From NCBI GenBank assembly GCA_038869515.1, contig JAWCQZ010000006.1:14112-78111 (forward strand): a DNA stretch of 64,000 nucleotides, read 5' to 3'. The notes under the pieces were generated by a model. That model made no database searches. It was not told where the DNA came from and saw only the letters and a program-made list of their open reading frames with translations. Origin of the DNA: JAWCQZ01 sp038869515 [NCBI: Halobacteria archaeon] (GTDB lineage: Archaea; Halobacteriota; Syntropharchaeia; JACQPP01). Below, piece after piece: positions 31,526 through 39,562 of this stretch (the stretch's first letter is position 1; each line of letters starts with the position of its first letter). A program made the translations under genes and the position numbers.

Positions 31526-33022
31526 TTAAAGGGCGGCGGCAGCGGCCGCCCCCGCCAGGGTCCCGAAGAGGTTGGACTCCTCCTTGGAGATGAAGGGGAG
31601 GCGGGAGGTCACGCGGACCACGACCCAGCCGCCGAAGCCGCCCCCGAGGGTCGCGACGAGGAGGAGGCTCCCCGGGCCCGCGGAGCCCAGGACCCCGTAG
31701 AGAAGGAGCCCCATGAGGCCCGCGCCGGCGGGGGCGGCGACCCACTGCCGGCGGGGGCCGGAGACCCGGGAGGCGGCGGTGTCCGCGGCGGCCGCGCCGA
31801 TGGAGCCGGCGAAGAGGAGCATCGCGAGGGCGGGGGCGGTGGGGTAGAGGACGGCGGCGAAAGCGGGGATGGCGCCGTTGGCGACGATGGAGGCGGCCGA
31901 CCGCTTCACCGAGGGGCCCCGGAGAGCGACGGCAAACCCGAAGAGGAGCAGGAGGGCGAAGAAGAAGGGGCTCCCCGAGGCCTGGTAGACGATGGCGCCG
32001 AAGAAGATGGCGGCGCCCGCCCCGAGGCCGTCGAGGAGCCGCGTCAGGTAGGCCGCCCCCCCGACGCCGAGGAGGAGGGGGAAGACAACGAGCCAGAAGT
32101 GGGGGCTCGGGCTGAGGAGGGTCGCCTCCGCGCCGCTGACGAGGACCATCCCCGCGATGGCGGGGAGGACGAGGTTGTCCCCGATGCGGAGGGGGAGCGA
32201 CTCGAAGAGCGCCGCGCTCATGGCGACGAGGAGGGCGAGGAGCGGGTGGATGCGCTGCTCCGGCGGGAAGAGGAGGCCGAGGAGCAGGAGGGCGTAGAAG
32301 GCGACCAGGACGAAGGCGATCGAGCCCTCCTTGGTCTTCTGCGGGTTGTGGGACCAGTGGCGCTTGCCGATCTTCCTCCCGACGAAGCCCGCCGCGGGGT
32401 CGGCGAAGGTGAGGACGGCGATGGAGGCGGCGGCCGGCAGGAGGGGGAGGAAGAGGGCGACGAGGAGCGAGGAGACGAGGAAGAAGAGGGAGGCGACGTA
32501 GCCCTGCGTCTCCCCCGCGCGGAGGGCGGGGTTGAGGATGCGCCGGAGGAACCTCGGAATGGGACCGGGGTCGTCGCTCCGCCGCAGGTACTCCGAGAGG
32601 CAGAAGAGGACGATGGCGACCCCGACGGCGAAGAGGAAGAGGTTGGCGCCGAGGAGGAGGATGAAGAGGAGGAGCGTTCCTGCGGTCATGTGCATCAGCG
32701 AGCGGTAGGTCGGCCCCGCGAGGCGGGTGCTGAGGAGGTAGGCGATGGAGAGGCCGCCCGCCAGGAGCCCGGCCGAAATCCCCACCCCGGCGGAGGCCTC
32801 GGCGAGGAGGAGGGAGGCCATGGCGCTCCCCTCTCCGGCCCACGCCGCGGGGTCCCCCCGGAAGAGTGTGAGAAGAATTGTGGCCGGGGCTGCGGCGAGC
32901 GAGACCGCCAGGGCGGGGGCGAGGGGGAGCCGTTTCCGGAGGAGGTGGAGGGTCCCCACCACGAGGGCTCCGAAGAGCAGGAGGACCGCAAGGGAGCGGA
33001 GGGTGAGAGGGTCCACCGCCAT
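31526..33022 (-). CDS. Fused SEC59/VTE5-like and DUF92/VTE6-like membrane kinase (copy 2)
   Basis: This 498-residue paralogue of the downstream gene has the same two-part layout: FADPAAGFVGRKIGKRHWSH with NPQKTKEGSIAFVLVAF, then FESLPLRIGDNLVLPAIA, then RSAASIVANGAIPAFAAVLY and GSIGAAAADTAASRV. The central blocks are almost identical between copies, while the N-terminal helices and the linker after the ADT motif differ, suggesting an old tandem duplication with conserved catalysis and changed substrate or partner. It is the first gene of the pair; a TATA box (TTGATAAATG, minus strand, 33045-33054) overlaps an inverted repeat. Confidence 0.7.
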   Translation of the reverse strand: MAVDPLTLRSLAVLLLFGALVVGTLHLLRKRLPLAPALAVSLAAAPATILLTLFRGDPAAWAGEGSAMASLLLAEASAGVGISAGLLAGGLSIAYLLSTRLAGPTYRSLMHMTAGTLLLFILLLGANLFLFAVGVAIVLFCLSEYLRRSDDPGPIPRFLRRILNPALRAGETQGYVASLFFLVSSLLVALFLPLLPAAASIAVLTFADPAAGFVGRKIGKRHWSHNPQKTKEGSIAFVLVAFYALLLLGLLFPPEQRIHPLLALLVAMSAALFESLPLRIGDNLVLPAIAGMVLVSGAEATLLSPSPHFWLVVFPLLLGVGGAAYLTRLLDGLGAGAAIFFGAIVYQASGSPFFFALLLLFGFAVALRGPSVKRSAASIVANGAIPAFAAVLYPTAPALAMLLFAGSIGAAAADTAASRVSGPRRQWVAAPAGAGLMGLLLYGVLGSAGPGSLLLVATLGGGFGGWVVVRVTSRLPFISKEESNLFGTLAGAAAAAAL

Positions 33023-33040
33023 CGGTTGTCACTCGGAATT

Positions 33041-33077
33041 ACGTCATTTATCAACCTTTTTCTACGGCAAATGACGT
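33041..33077 (-). promoter_or_regulatory. Inverted repeat ACGTCATTT-N19-AAATGACGT over a promoter
   Basis: The arms at 33041-33049 and 33069-33077 are perfect 9-bp inverted repeats, and each is followed by ATCAAC or TTGAT-type bases. The minus-strand TATA box (CATTTATCAA read forward, 33045-33054) sits within the first arm, 27 bases before the kinase-pair start, so a dimeric regulator bound here would block transcription. Confidence 0.6.
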
Positions 33078-33104
33078 TGATTAAGTTGCCATTAAGACGA
33101 TGAT

Positions 33105-33464
33105 TCAGGGGGCCGGGGGGCCGAAGGTTTCGGCCACCAACTCCGCCCCCCGGGAGGCGATTTCGCCCCGGACCGCGACCCTCGCTCCGAGGGCGCGGGC
33201 GGACTCCAGGGCCGCAATGTCGGTGTGGCCGGTGAATGCGAGGACCGGGGTCGGACCCATCCCCTTCCGAAGCAGGGCGAGGAGGTCGAGGGCCCCGGGG
33301 GTCGAGAGGTCGAGGATGGCGCCCAGGGGCTCCCCCTTCAGCGCCTTCCGGACCTCCGCCTCGCCCCGCACCACGGCCACCGGGTAGCCCCGGCTCTCCA
33401 GGAGGGTCCGGAGGCGGGAGGACCAGAAGAGGTCGGAGATGATGAGGAGGAGCGGTTTCGTCAC
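33105..33464 (-). CDS. Atypical receiver-domain protein
   Basis: The 119-residue protein starts at a GTG that overlaps the mfnA stop codon (GTGA). It reads as a CheY-like alpha/beta fold: LLLIISDLFWSSRLRTLLESRGY, GAILDLSTPGALDLL with the phospho-acceptor Asp, and VLAFTGHTD with the switch Thr. The conserved lysine before the last helix is Arg (VAVRGE), and only one acidic residue precedes strand 1's end, so phosphorylation may be lost. No kinase is nearby. It could act as a regulatory or protein-interaction module. Confidence 0.6.
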   Translation of the reverse strand: MTKPLLLIISDLFWSSRLRTLLESRGYPVAVVRGEAEVRKALKGEPLGAILDLSTPGALDLLALLRKGMGPTPVLAFTGHTDIAALESARALGARVAVRGEIASRGAELVAETFGPPAP

Positions 33465-34576
33465 TCTTTCAGGACTCTGCGGTACTCCCTCAAAAACTCC
33501 CGCGCCACCCTGTCGGTCACGTGGGGCATCACCACCAGCCGGAGGCTCGGCGGCTTCGAGAGGGTGGAGACCGACCAGCCGCGCTTCCTCAAGCGGGCCA
33601 CCACCCGCTTCAGCCTCGGCACCGCGGCCACCACAATCGTCAGTTCGGGCTCCACCCTCGGCGGCGTCCCCGCCTCCTCCAGCCCCTCCCGCAGAAGCCG
33701 GGTCGTCCCCAGGCATCTCCGGGCGACCCTCCGGTACCCTTCCGGGCCGAGGCGGCTCCAGAGCGCCCACGCCGCAGCGGCGGGGCCGCCGCCCCTCGTC
33801 CCCACGAGGGTCGCTTGGCTCTTCGTCGGCAGATAGTCCACCGGAGTCTCGATCCGCCTGAGGTCGGCGGGGTCCCTGAAGAGCAGCGTCCCCGCCTGGA
33901 TCGGGACCATCCCGAACTTGTGGGGGTCGAGTCCGACCGAGGTGACGCCGGGGGCCCGGAAGTCGAAGGGCCTCCGGCCGTCGAGGAAGGGAAGGAGGAG
34001 CCCCCCGTAGGCGGCGTCCACGTGGAGGGGGAGGTTCCACTCCCGGGCGACCCTCCCGATTTCGGCGACCGGGTCCACCGCGCCGAACTCGGTGGTCCCC
34101 GCGACCGCCACCAGCCCGACGGTCTTGTCGCTCACCGCCGCCTCCATCGCCGCGGGGTCGGCGCGGAAGCGGGGGTCGAGCCGTGTCCGCCGCAGTTCGA
34201 GCCCCATGAGGCGCGCCGCCTTGTTGAAGGAGAGGTGGGCCGATGCGGGGAGGACTACGTTCCCGCCCCGGATTTCGGACCTCCGCGCCATGGCGGCGAC
34301 CGCCAGGAGGTTGCTCTCGGTCCCCCCGGTGGTGAAGGTCCCGGGGGCCCCCGGCTTGCCGAGGAGCCGCGCGTAAGCGGCGAGCACCTCCTGCTCCAGC
34401 CTCCGGGTCCCTGGGAAGAGGGCGTGGTCACCGAGGTTGGTCGCGAGGAAGAGGGAGTGGGCGCGGACCGCGACGGGATGGGGCGGGGTGCACATCGAGG
34501 AGAGGATGCGGCCCCAGGGGAGGTCCCGGGCCCGGGCGGCCTTCAGTTGCCGGAGCAGAGGGTCGGCCCGCGCCAT
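33461..34576 (-). CDS. mfnA: L-tyrosine/L-aspartate decarboxylase MfnA
   Basis: The protein has 371 residues from the ATG at 34576 (ATG at 34588 also possible). It has the archaeal MfnA landmarks ILSSMCTPPHPVAVRAH, NLGDHALFPGT, TTGGTESNLLAV, LHVDAAYGGLLLPF and the PLP lysine in VGLDPHKFGM. MfnA makes tyramine for methanofuran in methanogens and beta-alanine for coenzyme A in others; without methanogenesis genes in view the second role is likelier, but this is inference. A minus-strand CTTTATGG about 27 bases upstream would give a leaderless transcript. Confidence 0.9.
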   Translation of the reverse strand: MARADPLLRQLKAARARDLPWGRILSSMCTPPHPVAVRAHSLFLATNLGDHALFPGTRRLEQEVLAAYARLLGKPGAPGTFTTGGTESNLLAVAAMARRSEIRGGNVVLPASAHLSFNKAARLMGLELRRTRLDPRFRADPAAMEAAVSDKTVGLVAVAGTTEFGAVDPVAEIGRVAREWNLPLHVDAAYGGLLLPFLDGRRPFDFRAPGVTSVGLDPHKFGMVPIQAGTLLFRDPADLRRIETPVDYLPTKSQATLVGTRGGGPAAAAWALWSRLGPEGYRRVARRCLGTTRLLREGLEEAGTPPRVEPELTIVVAAVPRLKRVVARLRKRGWSVSTLSKPPSLRLVVMPHVTDRVAREFLREYRRVLKE

Positions 34577-34612
34577 CGGCCCTTTCATTTCCCCCGGACC
34601 ATAAAGGGTCCG

Positions 34613-35209
34613 ATGCGCCAGCGACAACTCGAAATTCTCCTGGAGCGGGTCCGCCCCTTCCCGAGCCCGAAGGCCGAGATGGAGCAATACTCCCTGCCCG
34701 CCCCGGCCGCCGCTGCGCTGCTCCACTTCGCCCACCTCCGCGGGGAGTTGCGGGGCGCGGTCTACGACCTCGGATGCGGGACGGGCATCCTCGCCATCGG
34801 GGCGGGACTCCTCGGGGCGCGGCGGGCGGTGGGGGTGGATCGGGACCCGGAAGCGCTGGCGGTGGCCCGCGAGAACGCCGGCGCCCTCGGGGCCGGGGTC
34901 GAGTGGGTGGAGGCGGACGTCGCCTCCCTCGACCCGGCGGCCCACCGGGCCGACACAGTCCTGATGAACCCCCCCTTCGGGGCGCAGGTGAAGGGGGCGG
35001 ACCGTCCCTTCCTCCGGAAGGCGCTCGAATTGGCGCCGGTGGCCTACGGATTCGGGAACCGCGGGAGCGCGGAGTTCGTGAAAAGGTTCATATCCCCGGC
35101 CCGTCTGACGGCCACCATGTCCCTCGACATCCCCCTGAAGCGGACCTTCTCGTGGCACCGGAAAGTGGTCCGGGCGCAGGAAATCGAACTCTACCGGATG
35201 GAGCGCTGA
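34613..35209 (+). CDS. METTL5-like RNA N6-adenine methyltransferase
   Basis: This 198-residue protein starts RQRQLEILLERVRPFPSPKAEMEQYSLPAPAA, then the AdoMet motif VYDLGCGTGILAIGAGLLGARRAVGVDRD and catalytic NPPFGAQ. This is the pattern of archaeal relatives of human METTL5, which methylates one adenine of small-subunit rRNA with TRMT112. The gene heads a plus-strand run with Csl4, RpoL and GGGP synthase, each overlapping or one to two bases apart, a typical archaeal housekeeping operon. Confidence 0.88.
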   Translation: MRQRQLEILLERVRPFPSPKAEMEQYSLPAPAAAALLHFAHLRGELRGAVYDLGCGTGILAIGAGLLGARRAVGVDRDPEALAVARENAGALGAGVEWVEADVASLDPAAHRADTVLMNPPFGAQVKGADRPFLRKALELAPVAYGFGNRGSAEFVKRFISPARLTATMSLDIPLKRTFSWHRKVVRAQEIELYRMER

Positions 35210-35210
35210 G

Positions 35211-35777
35211 ATGGCGGAGTCCAAAACCGTTCTCCCCGGCGACTTCCTCGGCACCTCCGAGGAGTTCATGCCCGGGCCCGGGACGTGCGACGAGGACGGC
35301 AAGATCTACGCGGTGGCCCGGGGGACGCTCAACGTCAACACCCAGGAGCGGGTGGTGTCGGTCCTCGCCCCGAACGCCCCCCCGGAGATCAAGGAGGGGA
35401 CGGTGGTTTACGGGCGGGTGAACGACGCGCGCGGCACCTTCGTCCTCCTCGAGGTCGCCTGCGTCCAGGGCCAGGAGACCCGGGCGGTCCCGAAACTCGA
35501 GAACGCCCTCATCCACGTCTCCAACATCCGCGACTCCTATGTGGAGTACGCCGACCGGGAGTTCGCCTACATGGACATCGTCCGGGCGAAAATCATCGAC
35601 GCCAAGGCCCTGAAGCTCGGGACCGCCGGCAAGAACCTCGGGGTCGTCAAGGCCTACTGCTCCTCCTGCCGGGTCGCCATGGTGAAGAAGGGGGAGAACC
35701 GCGTGGAGTGCCCCCTCTGCCTCCGGACGGAGAGCCGGAAACTCGCGGACGACTACGGAAGGGGGCTCCCGGCATGA
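35211..35777 (+). CDS. csl4: Exosome RNA-binding subunit Csl4
   Basis: This 188-residue protein has the three Csl4 parts: an N-terminal beta domain (VLPGDFLGTSEEFMPGPGTC), a central S1 RNA-binding domain (VVYGRVNDARGTFVLLEVA, IHVSNIRDSYVEYADREFAYMDIVRAKI) and a C-terminal zinc ribbon (CSSC and CPLC). It forms part of the cap of the RNA-degrading exosome. Start lies one base after the methyltransferase stop; its own stop overlaps the rpoL start (ATGA). Confidence 0.93.
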   Translation: MAESKTVLPGDFLGTSEEFMPGPGTCDEDGKIYAVARGTLNVNTQERVVSVLAPNAPPEIKEGTVVYGRVNDARGTFVLLEVACVQGQETRAVPKLENALIHVSNIRDSYVEYADREFAYMDIVRAKIIDAKALKLGTAGKNLGVVKAYCSSCRVAMVKKGENRVECPLCLRTESRKLADDYGRGLPA

Positions 35778-36049
35778 GCGCCGAGGCCGTCCGGGTCGAG
35801 GTGACCGAGCAGAAGAACCAGGGCGTCCTCACCTTCGACCGGGAGGGCTACACCCTCCTCAACCTCCTGCGGACCGAAATCCTGCGGGACGAGCGGGTCG
35901 AGGCGGCCAACTACCGGGTGGACCCCGCCACCGGGCGGAAGTCCACCTTCACCGTCGTGGCCAAGTCCAAGCCCCTGGAGGCGGTCTCCAAGGCCGCCGG
36001 GCGCATCGCGGAGCGCTGCGACGAACTGCTCGGACTGCTGAAGAAGTAG
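35774..36049 (+). CDS. rpoL: RNA polymerase subunit L (Rpo11)
   Basis: This 91-residue protein has the Rpb11-like dimerisation signature: GVLTFDREGYTLLNLLRTEILRD followed by VEAANYRVDPATGRKSTFTVV and an amphipathic final helix. It pairs with subunit D, encoded near the right end of this window, in the polymerase assembly platform. The start overlaps the csl4 stop by four bases and the following gene begins one base after its stop. Confidence 0.92.
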   Translation: MSAEAVRVEVTEQKNQGVLTFDREGYTLLNLLRTEILRDERVEAANYRVDPATGRKSTFTVVAKSKPLEAVSKAAGRIAERCDELLGLLKK

Positions 36050-36050
36050 G

Positions 36051-36737
36051 ATGGCCCGCGACGGGTCGCCTCCCTGGAGGGGGTGGACCCACATCACCAA
36101 ACTCGACCCCGACCGGCCCATCGCCCCCGAGGCGGTGAAGGCGGTCGCCGAGGGGGGGACGAGCGCCGTCATGGTGTCGGGGACCCAGAACGTCACCTCG
36201 AAGAAAATCGCGCGCCTGGTGGAGTTGCTCCGGCCCTACGACCTGCCGAAGGTCCTGGAGCCGGTGGACGGCTCGATGGTGACCTACGACCCCTTCGATT
36301 ACGTCTTCGTCCCCACCGTGCTCAACAGCGGGAATCCCGCCTTCATCGTCGGCAAGCACGCGGCCTGGCTGAAGCGGGGCGAGGTCCGGTGGGAGCGGGT
36401 GGTCCCCGAGGCCTACCTGGTGCTGAACCCCGACTCCGCCGTGGGGCGTCTCACCCAGGCCAAGCCCCTCGACGCCGAGACGGCGGCGGCCTACGCGGCG
36501 GCGGCGGAGGGATACTTCAACTTCCCGGTCGTCTACATCGAGTGCTCCGGGACCTTCGGCAGCCCGGAGGTGGTGGAGGCGGTGAAGAGGCGGCTGAAGG
36601 GGGCCGCGCTCTTCTACGGCGGGGGCATCGACGGCGCGGAGAGGGCGAAGACGATGAAGCGGTGGGCCGACGCCGTCGTGGTGGGGAACGTCCTCTACGA
36701 GAAGGGGCTCGACGCCTACCTCGAGACCGTTGTCTGA
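36051..36737 (+). CDS. Geranylgeranylglyceryl phosphate synthase
   Basis: This 228-residue TIM-barrel protein has the PcrB/GGGPS landmarks THITKLDPD, SGTQNVTSKK, NSGNPAFIVGKHA, YIECSGTFG and the phosphate-binding LFYGGGIDGAERA. It makes the first ether bond of archaeal lipids from sn-glycerol 1-phosphate and geranylgeranyl diphosphate. Its presence confirms an archaeal membrane and gives context for the prenol kinase-like pair upstream. It sits one base after rpoL. Confidence 0.93.
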   Translation: MARDGSPPWRGWTHITKLDPDRPIAPEAVKAVAEGGTSAVMVSGTQNVTSKKIARLVELLRPYDLPKVLEPVDGSMVTYDPFDYVFVPTVLNSGNPAFIVGKHAAWLKRGEVRWERVVPEAYLVLNPDSAVGRLTQAKPLDAETAAAYAAAAEGYFNFPVVYIECSGTFGSPEVVEAVKRRLKGAALFYGGGIDGAERAKTMKRWADAVVVGNVLYEKGLDAYLETVV

Positions 36738-36738
36738 C

Positions 36739-37530
36739 ATGGCGGTCCGCGTCGGGCTCATCGGCTGCGGCGCCATCGGGCGCGCCCTCGCCCGCGCGGT
36801 CTCCCGCGGGGAGGTCCCTGGCGCGCGGATGGCGCTCCTCTTCGACGCGGATCCCGCACGGGCCCGCTCCCTCGCCGCGGCCCTGAGGCCGCGGCCGCGC
36901 GTCGCCCCCGCCTTCGCGGAGTTCCAGCGCGCCGCCCCCCTCGACGTGGCGGTGGAGGCCGCTTCCCAGGAGGCCGCCGCGGAGTATGCGGTCCCGCTGC
37001 TCGCCGCCGGCCGCGACCTGCTGGTGATGAGCGCGGGGGTTCTCCTCCGGCCCCGGTGGCTCGCCCGGGCGGAAGCGGCGGCGCGGAGGTCGGGGGCGCG
37101 CCTGGTGGTCCCCTCCGGTGCAGTCGCGGGGCTCGACGGGCTCCGGGCGATCCGGGACGAGATCGAATCGGTCGCCCTCACCACCCGGAAGCCCCCCGCC
37201 TCTCTGGGATTGAAAGTCTCCCGCCGGAGGCTCCTCTACGCGGGACCGGCGCGGGAGGCGGTCCGGAGGTTCCCGAGGAACGTCAACGTCGCCGCCACCC
37301 TCGCCGCAGCGACCCTCGGGGGGGAGAGGACCCGCGTCCGGCTGGTGGCGGAGCCGGGGCTGCGGAGGAACATCCACGAAATCGAGGCTCGGGGAGGGTT
37401 CGGGCGGATGGCGTTCCTCCTCGAGAACGTCCCGAGCCCGGAGAACCCCGCCACGTCGCGGCTCGCCATCCGGTCCGCCGTGGAGGCGCTGCGGGGGCTG
37501 GCGGGCGGGCCGGTGAGGGTGGGGAGTTGA
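36739..37530 (+). CDS. nadX: L-aspartate dehydrogenase NadX
   Basis: From the ATG at 36739 the protein has 263 residues. GLIGCGAIGRALA is the Rossmann NAD(P) motif; MSAGVLLRP, RLVVPSGAVAGLDGLRA and FPRNVNVAATLAAATLGG follow in family order, with the catalytic His in RNIHEIEARG. It oxidises aspartate to iminoaspartate for NAD synthesis with NadA. No nadA or nadC is adjacent. It is the last gene of the plus-strand run. Confidence 0.92.
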   Translation: MAVRVGLIGCGAIGRALARAVSRGEVPGARMALLFDADPARARSLAAALRPRPRVAPAFAEFQRAAPLDVAVEAASQEAAAEYAVPLLAAGRDLLVMSAGVLLRPRWLARAEAAARRSGARLVVPSGAVAGLDGLRAIRDEIESVALTTRKPPASLGLKVSRRRLLYAGPAREAVRRFPRNVNVAATLAAATLGGERTRVRLVAEPGLRRNIHEIEARGGFGRMAFLLENVPSPENPATSRLAIRSAVEALRGLAGGPVRVGS

Positions 37531-37554
37531 CGGGCGCCGGGGCGACCGCCACCA

Positions 37555-37564
37555 TTTTTTAACC
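37555..37564 (+). promoter_or_regulatory. TATA box of the acetyl-CoA synthetase gene
   Basis: TTTTTTAACC is centred 24 bases before the ATG at 37584, which selects that ATG over an in-frame GTG at 37569 and predicts a leaderless message. Confidence 0.65.
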
Positions 37565-37583
37565 CTCCGTGCGAAGAGCCGCC

Positions 37584-39524
37584 ATGGCCTCCGACGACCT
37601 GGGCGCCCTCCCCGTCGGGGAGCGCTTCTTCCCCACCGCCCGGCTGGAGGAGGCGCGGAGGCGGGCCCGGGAGGACCCCGGGGGGTTCTGGGCGCCCATC
37701 GCCCGCAACCTGGACTGGACCCGGACCTGGGACCAGGTCCTCGACTGGTCGGAGCCCCCCTTCGCGAAGTGGTTCAAGGGCGGGGTCCTGAACGCTTCCG
37801 CCAACTGCCTCGACCGCCACCTGGCGACCTGGCGGCGGAACAAGGCGGCCCTCCTCTGGGAGGGGGAGCCGGGGGACCGGCGGGCGCTCACCTACCAGGA
37901 CCTCCACCGGGAGGTGAACCGGTTCGCCTCGGGGCTCCGGAAACTCGGGGTCGGCAAGGGGGACCGGGTCACCCTCTACATGCCGATGGTCCCGGAGGCC
38001 ATCGTCGGGATGCTCGCCTGCGCCCGGCTCGGCGCGACCCACTCGGTGGTCTTCTCCGGCTTCTCGGCGCAGAGCCTCGCCGACCGCATCAATGACGCGA
38101 AGGCGAAGGTGCTCCTCACCGCGGACGGCGCCTACCGGAGGGGGAACGTCGTCCCGCTGAAGACCACGGCGGACGAGGCGGTGAAGCGCTGCCCGTCGGT
38201 GGAGAGGGTGGTTGTCCTCCAGCGCACCGGCAGCGACATCTCCTGGACGAAGGGGCGCGACCTCTGGTGGAGCGAGGTCGTGACCTCGGGCGACGCCGCC
38301 GTCGCCCCGGAGCCGGTGGGGGCGGACCACCCGCTCTACATCCTCTACACCTCGGGGACGACCGGCAGGCCCAAGGGGTGCGTCCACGCCACCGGAGGAT
38401 ACCTGGTGTGGCTCTGGGCGACGATGGAGTGGGTCTTCGACATCCGGGACGAGGACGTCTACTGGTGCACCGCCGACGTGGGGTGGGTCACCGGCCACTC
38501 CTACGTCGCCTACGGACCGCTGCTGCGGGGGGCGACCCAGGTGATCTACGAGGGGGCCCCCGACACCCCCGGCCCCGACCGGTGGTGGTCCCTGGTGGAC
38601 CGCTGCAAGGTGAACACCCTCTACACCACTCCGACGGCAATTCGGATGTTCATGAGACTCGGAGAGGAGTGGCCGAAAAAGCACGACCTCACCAGCCTCC
38701 GGCTCCTCGGGAGCGTGGGCGAGCCCATCAACGCCGAGGCGTGGCGCTGGTACCGCCGGAACATCGGCCGCGATCTCCTCCCCATCGTGGACACCTGGTG
38801 GCAGACCGAGACCGGGGGCATCATGATCTCCCCGGCGCCCGGCCTCGGGCTCGTCCCCCTCAAGCCCGGCTCGGCCACCCTCCCCCTCCCGGGGATCGAG
38901 GCGGAGGTGGTGGACGAGAAGGGGCAGCCATGCCCGCCGGGCGGGAAGGGGTTCATCGTCATCCGGAAGCCGTGGCCCGGAATGTTCGCGACGCTCTGGG
39001 GCGACCCGGAGCGGTTCAAGCAGGTCTACTGGTCGAGGTTCCCCGAGACCTACTACCCCGGGGACTACGCGGTCCGGGACGGCGACGGATACTTCTGGTT
39101 CCTCGGGCGGGCCGACGAGGTCATCAAGGTGGCGGGCCACCGGCTCGGGACCCTCGAAATCGAGAGCGCGCTGGTGAGCCACCCCTCGGTGGCCGAGGCG
39201 GCCGCGGCCGGGGTCCCCGACGCGGTGAAGGGGGAGGTCATCGCCGCATTCGCGGTGCTCCGGCAGGGGAAGCAGCCGAGCGACGCGCTCAAGAAAGAGC
39301 TCCGCGACCACGTGCGGAAGGTCATCGGCCCGGTCGCCACGCCGGAGCAGATCTACTTCGCCACCAAGTTGCCGAAAACCCGCAGCGGGAAAATCATGCG
39401 GCGGGTGGTGAAGGCGGTCATGAGCGGCCAGCCGGTCGGGGACATCTCGACCCTCGAGGACGAGGCGAGCGTCGCCGAGATGAAGGCGGCGCACGACGAA
39501 CTGGCGAGGGAGATGAAGGGGTAG
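37584..39524 (+). CDS. acs: Acetyl-CoA synthetase (AMP-forming)
   Basis: This 646-residue protein is full length. It has the P-loop [14 protein letters not shown], then [27 protein letters not shown] and the hinge/ATP motif [20 protein letters not shown], and ends with [12 protein letters not shown], which carries the catalytic and acetylation-controlled lysine. It activates acetate (or a similar short acid) to the CoA ester with ATP. The upstream TATA box and the downstream MFS gene 38 bases away suggest a two-gene unit, perhaps with uptake of an organic acid. Confidence 0.95.
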   Translation: MASDDLGALPVGERFFPTARLEEARRRAREDPGGFWAPIARNLDWTRTWDQVLDWSEPPFAKWFKGGVLNASANCLDRHLATWRRNKAALLWEGEPGDRRALTYQDLHREVNRFASGLRKLGVGKGDRVTLYMPMVPEAIVGMLACARLGATHSVVFSGFSAQSLADRINDAKAKVLLTADGAYRRGNVVPLKTTADEAVKRCPSVERVVVLQRTGSDISWTKGRDLWWSEVVTSGDAAVAPEPVGADHPLYILYTSGTTGRPKGCVHATGGYLVWLWATMEWVFDIRDEDVYWCTADVGWVTGHSYVAYGPLLRGATQVIYEGAPDTPGPDRWWSLVDRCKVNTLYTTPTAIRMFMRLGEEWPKKHDLTSLRLLGSVGEPINAEAWRWYRRNIGRDLLPIVDTWWQTETGGIMISPAPGLGLVPLKPGSATLPLPGIEAEVVDEKGQPCPPGGKGFIVIRKPWPGMFATLWGDPERFKQVYWSRFPETYYPGDYAVRDGDGYFWFLGRADEVIKVAGHRLGTLEIESALVSHPSVAEAAAAGVPDAVKGEVIAAFAVLRQGKQPSDALKKELRDHVRKVIGPVATPEQIYFATKLPKTRSGKIMRRVVKAVMSGQPVGDISTLEDEASVAEMKAAHDELAREMKG

Positions 39525-39562
39525 CCACCCCCCCATTTTCTTCGGGAGGTCGTTGACGCGGG

